Shown here: positions 7,300 through 12,812 of the stretch, piece after piece
Numbering within the stretch: the stretch's first letter is position 1
Layout: each line of letters begins with the position of its first letter
Source of the DNA: JAVVFH01 sp032250585
Lineage (GTDB): Bacteria; Pseudomonadota; Gammaproteobacteria; Xanthomonadales; SZUA-36
DNA length: 12,812 bases
NCBI GenBank assembly: GCA_032250585.1
Contig: JAVVFH010000083.1
Coordinates: 1-12,812, forward strand
Direction of reading: 5' to 3'
The notes under the pieces: model-generated
The model's input: the letters and a program-made list of their open reading frames with translations, nothing else
Databases searched by the model: none
What the model was told of the DNA's origin: nothing
Made by a program: the position numbers and the translations under genes

Positions 7300-8215
7300 G
7301 TTTTCTTTCCTCGATCAGCGCCTGCAGGTTGGCCTGCGCCTGCTCCAATTGTTCGGCGGTGAGCAAAAACACGCCGTAGCCGCCGTGCTCGAACTCCAGC
7401 CAGAGGAATTGGAAACCCGGCAAGGCCGCGGCCAGCCGGCCCTCGCTTTCCCCGACTTCGCAGACCAGCAGGCCATCGCGGGCCAAATAAGAAGGCGCCG
7501 CGACAAGAATCCGCAACGTTGCTTCCAGGCCGTCCGGCCCGGACACCAGGCCCAGCGACGGTTCGGCCCGGTATTCCTCCGGCAACTGTGCCAGCGTAGT
7601 GCTCGGAACATAGGGTGGATTGGCCACGATCAGATCATAGCCGCGCGCGGGCAGCGCATCGAACAGGTCCGAACGGATCAGCTGCAAGCGCTCTTCTACA
7701 CCGTGGCGACGGGCATTGCGCGCGGCGACCTCCAGGGCCTCGGCACTGATGTCGCTCGCATCGACCTGCGCGTCGGGAAACCGGCGGGCGATGCTTACGG
7801 CGATGCAGCCACAACCAGTGCACAGGTCCAGCACCCGACGCAGACGCGATTCGTCCAGCCACGGCCGGAAGCCGTCAGCGATCAATTCGGCGATCGGTGA
7901 TCTCGGCACCAGCACATCCTCCGAAACCTCGAACGCGAGCCCGGCGAACCACGCCGAACCGGTCAGGTAGGCCAGCGGCTTGCGGCTTTCGATGCGCTTC
8001 TGGAGCAGCGCCTCGATGCGCGCCGCGGCCCGCTCGTCCACAGCCTGCCCCCAGGCCTCGAAACGGCCGTCCAGAGGCGCGCCGAGCGCGTCCAGTACCA
8101 GCCAGGCCGCTTCGTCGCGGGCGTTATCCGTGCCGTGCCCGAAATGCAGCCCGGCACCCTGCAGCCGGCCCGCGGCCGCTTCGATCCAATCGGCAATGGT
8201 TTTCTGCGCATTCAT
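7289..8215 (-). CDS. prmB: Ribosomal protein uL3 N5-glutamine methyltransferase
   Basis: SAM-dependent methylation of a glutamine in ribosomal protein L3 (uL3). The SAM-binding motif DLCTGCGCIAVSIA is at 130-143 and the glutamine-binding NPPYV at 199-203. The neighbouring block LPEEYRAEPSLGLVSGPDGL is typical of PrmB. The release-factor methyltransferase PrmC is a related alternative, but the ELPEEYR-type segment and the adjacent aroC favour PrmB. The start at ATG 8215 gives 308 residues, the normal PrmB length. In-frame ATG 8245 and TTG 8251 would add 10-12 residues without a ribosome binding site. It overlaps aroC by 11 bases and is divergent from the SCO gene. Confidence 0.94.
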   Translation of the reverse strand: MNAQKTIADWIEAAAGRLQGAGLHFGHGTDNARDEAAWLVLDALGAPLDGRFEAWGQAVDERAAARIEALLQKRIESRKPLAYLTGSAWFAGLAFEVSEDVLVPRSPIAELIADGFRPWLDESRLRRVLDLCTGCGCIAVSIARRFPDAQVDASDISAEALEVAARNARRHGVEERLQLIRSDLFDALPARGYDLIVANPPYVPSTTLAQLPEEYRAEPSLGLVSGPDGLEATLRILVAAPSYLARDGLLVCEVGESEGRLAAALPGFQFLWLEFEHGGYGVFLLTAEQLEQAQANLQALIEERKHVT

Positions 8216-8257
8216 CGCTTCAATTCCAATCGACCGTCCCGCCATGACCAATGAAGC

Positions 8258-8265
8258 AGTATAAT
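8258..8265. promoter_or_regulatory. Overlapping divergent -10 candidates between prmB and the SCO gene
   Basis: The 117-base divergent gap contains TATAAT on the plus strand (8260-8265) and TATACT on the minus strand (8263-8258), sharing bases. They face the SCO gene and prmB respectively. Neither has a good -35 hexamer at 16-18 bases, so this is only a candidate for a shared divergent promoter. Confidence 0.3.
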
Positions 8266-8332
8266 CCAGCTTCCAAAGGTATTTCGCCGCGACGGCAAAC
8301 GATTTTCAACACGAGGCAACTCCAGGAGTCAT

Positions 8333-9007
8333 TTGATCCCTCCGATGAACAGGATAAGCGTGCTGCTTCTCACCGCTGTGGCCGTCATCAGCGCGACGGC
8401 GGGCGTCGTGCTGTGGCAATTGACCGGCGAACAGGCGGCCGGGCGATCCGGACAGGCCCGGCAATCCGGGCGGGCGGCGCTGATCGAACTGCCTCAACCG
8501 CGCGTGATCGCCGATTTTGCGCTGGTCGATGACGCCGGCCGGCCCTTTTCGCTGCAGGATTTGCGCGGTCAGTGGTCGCTGCTCTTTTTCGGCTTCACGC
8601 ATTGCCCGGATATCTGCCCGAGCACGCTGTACGACCTTCAACAAGTGAACGAGACCCTGCGGAAACAGCCACCCGGCGCCCTCGCCCCGCACCGGGTGTT
8701 GTTCGTATCGGTCGACCCGGAACGCGACAGCCCGGAGAAAATCGGCCCTTACGTGCGTTATTTCGACCCCGGGTTCAGCGGCGTTACAGGGCCTCATGAA
8801 CAGCTCGCCCCACTGACGCGGCAGATGGGGGTCGCTTACCGCATCGAGGAGCACGAGGCCGGCAGCCTCCACTACTCGGTGGATCACTCCGCCGGCATCC
8901 TGCTGACCGATCCGCAGGGCCGCCTGCACGGCGTCTTCCCGGCGCCCCATGACGCGGCGAAGATCACCGCCGACCTGCTCGCGCTGCTCAGCGAGGAGCG
9001 GGACTGA
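8333..9007 (+). CDS. SCO1/SenC/PrrC family copper-binding thioredoxin-fold protein
   Basis: Membrane-anchored periplasmic protein of the family that delivers copper to the CuA site of cytochrome oxidase or acts as a thiol reductase. The 224 residues show an N-terminal transmembrane anchor (about 8-29) and a thioredoxin fold beginning at DFALVDDAG. The metal-binding CxxxC is Cys91 and Cys95 in GFTHCPDICP, and the ligand histidine is His185 in VDHSAGILLTDPQG. All three copper ligands are present. I kept the TTG start at 8333 because AGGAG lies four bases before it. An ATG at 8345 is four codons later and has no ribosome binding site at usable distance. The stop is one base from the psd start. 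No cytochrome oxidase gene is in the window, so the copper client is inferred from the family only. Confidence 0.93.
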   Translation: MIPPMNRISVLLLTAVAVISATAGVVLWQLTGEQAAGRSGQARQSGRAALIELPQPRVIADFALVDDAGRPFSLQDLRGQWSLLFFGFTHCPDICPSTLYDLQQVNETLRKQPPGALAPHRVLFVSVDPERDSPEKIGPYVRYFDPGFSGVTGPHEQLAPLTRQMGVAYRIEEHEAGSLHYSVDHSAGILLTDPQGRLHGVFPAPHDAAKITADLLALLSEERD

Positions 9008-9008
9008 A

Positions 9009-9863
9009 ATGAAGCTCCTGGACCGCCTGTTCGCCGGCCTTCAGTACCTGCTGCCGCATCACCTGCTGTCGGCCCTCGTGCAGCACTTCATGCGCATCAG
9101 GCTGAAGCCGATCAAGAACGCTCAAATCGCGGTCATCGGCACGCTCATTGGCGTCGACTGGAGCGAAGCGAAGCGGCAGGATGCGTCCGCGTTTGCGGAT
9201 TTCAATGATTTTTTCACCCGCGAACTGGCCCCTGATGCGCGGCCGATCGACCCCGACCCGCTGAGCTTCGTCAGCCCCAGCGACGGCACGGTCAGCGCAT
9301 GTGGCCGCGTGACCAGTGACCGCATCCTGCAGGCCAAGGGCAAGCACTACACCGTGCGTTCGCTGCTCGGCAACGACCCGGTATTCCAGGCCTTCCACAA
9401 CGGTTTTTTTTACACGGTGTATCTGTCGCCTGGTGATTACCACCGGGTTCACATGCCCGCTGCAGGAAACCTCCAGCGCACGATTCATGTGCCCGGGCGG
9501 GCGTTCAGCGTCGGCCCGGCCACGGTCCGGGAGGTGCCGAACCTGTTCACGCGCAACGAACGGCTGGCGTGCCTGTTCGAGACTTCGCACGGGCCGATGG
9601 CCGTCGTGCTGGTCGGCGCCATGCTGGTTTCCAGCATCGAAACTGTCTGGTCCGGCCAGGTGACGCCGCCGCGCGCGCGCAAAGTCACCACCGGCGATTG
9701 GTCGCGCCGCGACATCGAATTGAAAAAGGGCGATGAAATGGGCCGCTTCAACATGGGTTCTACCGTGATCGTGCTCCTGCCGCCGGCCGCGGTCGCCGCG
9801 CTGGAGGATTATGAAACAGGCGACCGCGTCCTGATGGGCCAGAAACTCGGCCGCCTGCGCTGA
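9009..9863 (+). CDS. psd: Phosphatidylserine decarboxylase proenzyme
   Basis: Decarboxylates phosphatidylserine to phosphatidylethanolamine at the inner membrane. The proenzyme self-cleaves to give a pyruvoyl cofactor. The 284 residues match the usual type I length. The self-cleavage motif reads MGST (249-252, in GRFNMGSTVIVLL), so the cut falls between Gly250 and Ser251; E. coli has LGST. The other triad members are Asp92 (SPSDGTV) and His148 (DYHRVHMP). The start is ATG 9009, in the arrangement TGAAATG with the SCO stop, with GAGGAG about ten bases upstream. This indicates co-transcription and probable re-initiation after the SCO gene. An in-frame upstream ATG at 8949 lies inside the SCO gene and is not supported. 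Confidence 0.97.
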   Translation: MKLLDRLFAGLQYLLPHHLLSALVQHFMRIRLKPIKNAQIAVIGTLIGVDWSEAKRQDASAFADFNDFFTRELAPDARPIDPDPLSFVSPSDGTVSACGRVTSDRILQAKGKHYTVRSLLGNDPVFQAFHNGFFYTVYLSPGDYHRVHMPAAGNLQRTIHVPGRAFSVGPATVREVPNLFTRNERLACLFETSHGPMAVVLVGAMLVSSIETVWSGQVTPPRARKVTTGDWSRRDIELKKGDEMGRFNMGSTVIVLLPPAAVAALEDYETGDRVLMGQKLGRLR

Positions 9864-9882
9864 CTGGAATACAGGCCCTATA

Positions 9883-10665
9883 ATGAAGCTCATGAAGACA
9901 CTCGCTTGTCTGCTGCCGATCGTTGCCCTCATGGCGGCTCCGACCCAAGCCCAGGTCCGCGCCCAAGCCAACGATGCGCCCGCGCCGTCACCCATAAGCC
10001 TCGCTGACCTGGCGCGAAAAGCCGATATGATCGCGTTGGCCCAGGCGCGGGACACCGATTATTTCACCCGCCGCGACATTCCCGTCAGCGGCAGCGCCTA
10101 CCTGCGCATTTTGATTCCCTACAAGCTGTCCGAAGCGCTGGACATAGTCGAAGTCTTCGAGAAGGGCCTGCATGAAAACGAATGTTATTTCCCCAACCCC
10201 AGCGTGTTCGAAGAAGGGCGGCGTTACCTGCTGTTTTTGAAGAAGGACCCGGACCATGCGGAACGTTACCGGGGGCTGGACGAGGGCTGCGCCATCGAGG
10301 TGCTGGTGCGCCGCGATAACCGCTATGCGGTGCGCTTCCCGGTGATCGGGATCGATCTGGCCGACCCGTTGGACTCGTACGCAAAACCGATGGAATTCAG
10401 TGACCCCTACGCGGTCATCGACGATGACGCCCTGGCAGCGGCCGAGCGCGATGCCCTGCTGGCCGCCGGCCTGATCGCTCCTTTCATGGCAGAAGATGCC
10501 GACGCCCTCGAAGAAGACCCGGCGGCGAGGATCCCGGGCGCGGTCGTGCCCGAAGCCGTGGGCCGGCGCTGGATTTTTACACACGGCATCGAATTGTCCA
10601 CCGTTCGCGAACTGATGGGCCCGGCAGCCATCAGCACCGAGCGGCACCTGAAAAACCCCAACTAA
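9883..10665 (+). CDS. Predicted exported protein of unknown function
   Basis: I do not recognise a named family. The 260 residues start with a typical Sec signal peptide (two lysines, hydrophobic 7-19, probable cleavage after TQA at 23), so the product is probably periplasmic. The mature part has two cysteines, Cys101 (HENECYFPNP) and Cys136 (DEGCAIEV), that could form a disulfide. The pattern of an early ADMIALAQA strand, then DIVEVFEKGL, then GRRYLLFLKKD vaguely recalls small secreted OB/netrin-like domains. That is a guess from hydropathy and spacing, not a family match. The C-terminal 80 residues are acidic and Ala-rich. It starts 19 bases after psd in the same direction, so it likely shares the SCO-psd transcript. 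The Shine-Dalgarno is weak. ATG 9892 is an alternative start three codons in. Confidence 0.85.
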   Translation: MKLMKTLACLLPIVALMAAPTQAQVRAQANDAPAPSPISLADLARKADMIALAQARDTDYFTRRDIPVSGSAYLRILIPYKLSEALDIVEVFEKGLHENECYFPNPSVFEEGRRYLLFLKKDPDHAERYRGLDEGCAIEVLVRRDNRYAVRFPVIGIDLADPLDSYAKPMEFSDPYAVIDDDALAAAERDALLAAGLIAPFMAEDADALEEDPAARIPGAVVPEAVGRRWIFTHGIELSTVRELMGPAAISTERHLKNPN

Positions 10666-10682
10666 ACGGTTAAATTCCATCC

Positions 10683-12056
10683 TCAGGACACCAGGCGGTA
10701 GCAGGGCTTGTACGCGCTGGCGCTGGGAAGTTTCATGCGATTGTCCTGCACGAAGGCGTGCAGCAGCGCATCCAGAGATCCCATGATTTTGGGGTCACCG
10801 CGAATCTCGAACGGTCCATGTTCCCGCACCGCTCGCAAACCCTGGGGTTTTACGTTTCCGGACACGATGCCGGAGAACATTTTTCGCAGGTTCGACGCCA
10901 GCACGTGCAGGGGCAGATCAGGAGAGAGTTCCAACGAAAGCATGTTTTCGTGCGTCGGCTGGAAGGGAATCTGGAACGATTCCTCTATTTTCAGCAGCCA
11001 GTTGAAGTAAAAGGCGTCTTTCTCACGTATTCGGTAATCGCGCACGTCCTCCATTCCCCTGGCCATGATGCGCGCCACTTCGACCGGGTCATCCACCACG
11101 ATCCGATAACGCGCGCTGGCCTTCTCACCGAGCGCCAGGCGGATAAAATCATCGATCCGTTCGAAGTAAGACACGGCCCCGGCCGGCCCCGTAAACACAA
11201 CCGGGAAAGGCATGTCCGCGTTTTCCGGGTTCAACAGAATGCCGAGCAGGTACAGAATCTCCTCGGCCGTTCCGACGCCGCCGGGGAACACCACGATGCC
11301 GTGACCCAGCCGGACGAAACCTTCCAGGCGCTTCTCGATATCCGGCATGATCACCAGTTCACTGACAATCGGGTTCGGCGACTCCGCGGCGATGATGCCC
11401 GGTTCGGATATGCCCACGTAGCGGCGTAACTGCGCCCGTTGCTTGGAATGTGCAATCGTAGCGCCCTTCATCGGCCCTTTCATGGCGCCGGGCCCGCAGC
11501 CGGTGATGATGTTCAGCCGCCGCAAACCCAACTGGTAGCCGCAGTCCTTGGTATAATCGTACTCCGAACGGCTGATCGAATGGCCGCCCCAGCACACCAC
11601 CAGGTTGGGCTCCACCTGCGGAATCAGTGTATCGGCGTTGCGCAAGACCTCGAACACCGCGTTGGTGATGCCGGCGCTGCTTTCGAGTTCATGATGCGGG
11701 TGACCGCTGATTTCGCTGTCGAAGTAAACCAGATCGCGAATCACCGCCGACAGCAATTCGCGAATGCCCTCGATGATCTTCCCGTCGACAAAGGCCCGGC
11801 CCGGCGCGTTGATCAACTCGAGTCGCAGGCCGCGGTTGACCTGCTGGATTTCGATCTGGAAATCCGCGTGCTTGTGCATCAACTCTTCCGGGTCATCGCC
11901 TTCGTTGCCGCTGTTGAGCACAGCCAGCGCACAGCGCCGCACCAACTCCGCCAGATCGCCGCGGCTGACGTCCTGCAGCCGTTCGACCTCGTGGCGGCTG
12001 AGGGTGTTGAGCATACCGGCGGGATAAAGCCTCGTGCTTACCGAATCTGTGGACAA
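10683..12056 (-). CDS. ppnN: Pyrimidine/purine nucleotide 5'-monophosphate nucleosidase (PpnN/YgdH)
   Basis: Cytosolic enzyme that splits nucleoside monophosphates into base and ribose-5-phosphate; the E. coli enzyme is activated by (p)ppGpp. The Rossmann-like LOG domain carries VVCWGGHS, GCGPGAMKGPMKGA (186-199) and the nucleotide-binding FPGGVGTAEE (257-266). The flanking N- and C-terminal domains match E. coli PpnN end to end, including the closing MKLPSASAYKPCY. The open frame extends to 12173, but I placed the start at TTG 12056, giving 457 residues against 454 in E. coli. GGTGAG lies just upstream, and the residues between it and ATG 12014 (LYPAGM) align with E. coli SPLGSM. If ATG 12014 is used, that conserved piece is lost. 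It converges on the exported-protein gene with 17 bases between stops. Confidence 0.93.
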   Translation of the reverse strand: MSTDSVSTRLYPAGMLNTLSRHEVERLQDVSRGDLAELVRRCALAVLNSGNEGDDPEELMHKHADFQIEIQQVNRGLRLELINAPGRAFVDGKIIEGIRELLSAVIRDLVYFDSEISGHPHHELESSAGITNAVFEVLRNADTLIPQVEPNLVVCWGGHSISRSEYDYTKDCGYQLGLRRLNIITGCGPGAMKGPMKGATIAHSKQRAQLRRYVGISEPGIIAAESPNPIVSELVIMPDIEKRLEGFVRLGHGIVVFPGGVGTAEEILYLLGILLNPENADMPFPVVFTGPAGAVSYFERIDDFIRLALGEKASARYRIVVDDPVEVARIMARGMEDVRDYRIREKDAFYFNWLLKIEESFQIPFQPTHENMLSLELSPDLPLHVLASNLRKMFSGIVSGNVKPQGLRAVREHGPFEIRGDPKIMGSLDALLHAFVQDNRMKLPSASAYKPCYRLVS

Positions 12057-12240
12057 AATCTCACCCCTGTTGTCATGCGCTTTCCAGCCTGGCCGAAAAA
12101 ACCAGACGATATAAGCCGCATAGTGCACCAATCGGACCCGGCAATGAAATTTTCGCTTTCGCCGGCCCGGCATGAGCGCCCTTCAGCTCCGGACAACGGT
12201 CGTTTTCGCATTTCATATGTGCCGCGCCAACACGCGCCGC

Positions 12241-12274
12241 TTCCCTTAATCGGTGCGCTTCTATAAAATGCGGG
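12241..12274 (+). promoter_or_regulatory. Probable tRNA-Pro promoter with GC-rich discriminator
   Basis: TATAAA lies at 12262-12267, followed by ATGCGGGGCC, which places a GC-rich discriminator before the likely start near 12274. That combination is typical of stringently controlled stable-RNA promoters. The -35 region (around 12239-12246, GCTTCCCT) is a poor match. The adjacent gap 12057-12240 holds the ppnN upstream region; I saw no convincing promoter for ppnN in it, only a TATATC on the minus strand. Confidence 0.45.
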
Positions 12275-12282
12275 GCCTTCGT

Positions 12283-12359
12283 CGGGGTGTAGCTCAGCCT
12301 GGTAGAGCACTGCCTTCGGGAGGCAGGGGCCGGAGGTTCGAATCCTCTCACCCCGACCA
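12283..12359 (+). tRNA. tRNA-Pro (anticodon CGG)
   Basis: A 77-base cloverleaf with encoded CCA. The acceptor arms CGGGGTG and CACCCCG pair fully, with C1-G72 and discriminator A73, the bacterial proline identity elements. The D arm is GCTC/GAGC. The anticodon stem CTGCC/GGCAG encloses the loop TTCGGGA, so positions 34-36 are CGG (reads CCG) and base 37 is G. The T arm is GAGG-TTCGAAT-CCTC. CCG is likely a frequent proline codon in this GC-rich genome. Confidence 0.98.
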
Positions 12360-12365
12360 TTTTTT
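12360..12365 (+). terminator. T6 tract directly after tRNA-Pro
   Basis: Six T follow the encoded CCA at once. There is no separate hairpin, though the tRNA acceptor/T-arm helix itself is upstream. It may serve as the 3' end or a trimming site of the precursor. A sequence-only guess. Confidence 0.3.
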
Positions 12366-12764
12366 CAATCACTTACAGAAACCCAGGTCCGCCCCGAAGC
12401 GGGTCCAAGTGAGCCGGGCGCAATACGGGTCAATTTCCTGTCTAACTGGCAAGCGGTTTGCCATCGCGAACCATTTGAGCATGCCGGGCTCAACACCTTA
12501 TCAAACCGGGCGGCATTCGCGGCCCATCGTGTAACTCCTGAACACGGCCATCAACCATCTTGACTTACGAGATCACGCTGCATAGCCGATGCGCCAGATC
12601 GCGCTCAAATCGCGAAATCTATGTCGACAAATGCCGATTAACAATAAATCTCGCATTATTATTTCTACACGACCGCATAAACTATTGAATCGCTAAGGAA
12701 CATATAATAAAGCTCAGCAACGATCACACACACGAAGTCACATTCGTAGCCAGAGGAATCGCGA
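12366..12764. other. About 400 bases without a recognisable gene, between tRNA-Pro and the last gene
   Basis: I see no credible coding frame. It contains two neighbouring small stem-loops, TGGCAA-GCGGT-TTGCCA (12447-12463) and TTGAGC-N7-GCTCAA (12475-12493); neither is followed by a U-run. Composition shifts from GC-rich near the tRNA to AT-rich: 12661-12720 has 21 G+C of 60. It ends with a TATAAT at 12703-12708 and a short inverted repeat at 12732-12747. It could hold an untranslated leader, a small RNA or decayed DNA next to a tRNA. No copy of the tRNA 3' end was found in it. Confidence 0.5.
12703..12747 (+). promoter_or_regulatory. Candidate promoter and inverted repeat before the final gene
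   Basis: TATAAT at 12703-12708 lies in the most AT-rich stretch of the window, about 57 bases before the ATG at 12765. A TTGAAT at 12685-12690 is too close (12 bases) to be a normal -35. Downstream, ACGAA-GTCACA-TTCGT (12732-12747) forms a 5-base inverted repeat in the likely 5' leader, and TCACA is repeated at 12724 and 12738. Confidence 0.4.
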
Positions 12765-12812
12765 ATGAACCTGGATGCATTGCAATCCGTCCGCGCGGCA
12801 CTGACCGCGTGG
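12765..12812 (+). CDS. Start of an unidentified protein (first 16 residues only)
   Basis: An ATG at 12765 with a good Shine-Dalgarno (AGAGGA at 12752-12757, seven bases before the start) opens a frame of 16 sense codons up to the edge: MNLDALQSVRAALTAW. It uses GC-rich codons like the rest of the window. The fragment is too short to assign a function. The call rests on the ribosome binding site, the open frame and the promoter-like AT-rich DNA upstream. Confidence 0.65.
   Translation, partial: MNLDALQSVRAALTAW

Noticed and set aside
8988..10055. 355-residue open frame on the minus strand
   Set aside because: It is antisense to psd and the exported-protein gene, has no family features and would overlap two good genes.
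12120..12140. GTGCACCA resembling half of an NtrC binding site upstream of ppnN
   Set aside because: Only one half-site is present and there is no sigma-54 promoter nearby.
12073..12372. Minus-strand frame containing GVRGFEPPAPASRRQCSTRLS
   Set aside because: This is the familiar spurious translation of the antisense of a tRNA gene; the matching bases are the tRNA-Pro at 12283-12359.
12253..12534. Plus-strand frame containing GVAQPGRALPSGGRGRRFESS
   Set aside because: Also a translation of the tRNA-Pro gene itself; nothing protein-like follows it.
12685..12708. TTGAAT plus TATAAT as a full sigma-70 promoter
   Set aside because: The spacer is only 12 bases, so the -35 assignment fails; the -10 is kept as a candidate alone.
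12366..12764. Prophage or genomic-island attachment site next to tRNA-Pro
   Set aside because: No repeat of the tRNA 3' end and no integrase can be seen inside the window; kept only as an open question.

Overview
The window is a GC-rich chromosomal segment from a gammaproteobacterium. The evidence is the gene content and order: prmB-aroC-asd-fimV-truA-trpF-trpB-trpA on one strand, a FimV with both family-specific ends, a PpnN closely resembling the E. coli protein, and a type I Psd. This order is familiar from Pseudomonas (asd-fimV-truA-trpF) and from Xanthomonas-like or Chromatiales-like genomes (truA-trpF-trpB-trpA). Genus cannot be set from the sequence. This is mostly conserved housekeeping DNA. 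I found no transposase, integrase, CRISPR array or toxin-antitoxin pair.

Layout. Positions 1-8215 are a minus-strand block. Read in the direction of transcription it runs prmB (ribosomal protein uL3 methylation), aroC (chorismate synthase), asd (aspartate semialdehyde dehydrogenase), fimV (envelope LysM protein of the polar and type IV pilus hub), truA (tRNA pseudouridine synthase), then trpF, trpB and trpA. trpA leaves the window at its left edge. Genes within prmB-aroC and within truA-trpF-trpB-trpA overlap, and two junctions use the same 4-base GTGA overlap. asd and fimV are set off by intergenic gaps of 61-148 bases.

A divergent promoter region (8216-8332) separates this from a plus-strand group: an SCO1/SenC copper protein, phosphatidylserine decarboxylase (psd), and an unrecognised exported protein (9883-10665). 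That group converges on minus-strand ppnN (pyrimidine/purine nucleotide nucleosidase) with only 17 bases between the stop codons.

The right end holds a tRNA-Pro(CGG) gene with encoded CCA and its own GC-rich-discriminator promoter. It is followed by about 400 bases of non-coding DNA that turns AT-rich, with small inverted repeats. The last 48 bases are the start of a plus-strand gene with a clear ribosome binding site.

Functionally, aroC feeds chorismate into the tryptophan branch served by trpF, trpB and trpA. asd serves the lysine/threonine/methionine and diaminopimelate branch. The remaining trp genes (E, G, D, C) are not here, so the trp pathway is split in this genome. The least explained parts are the exported protein at 9883-10665 and the 12360-12764 gap.
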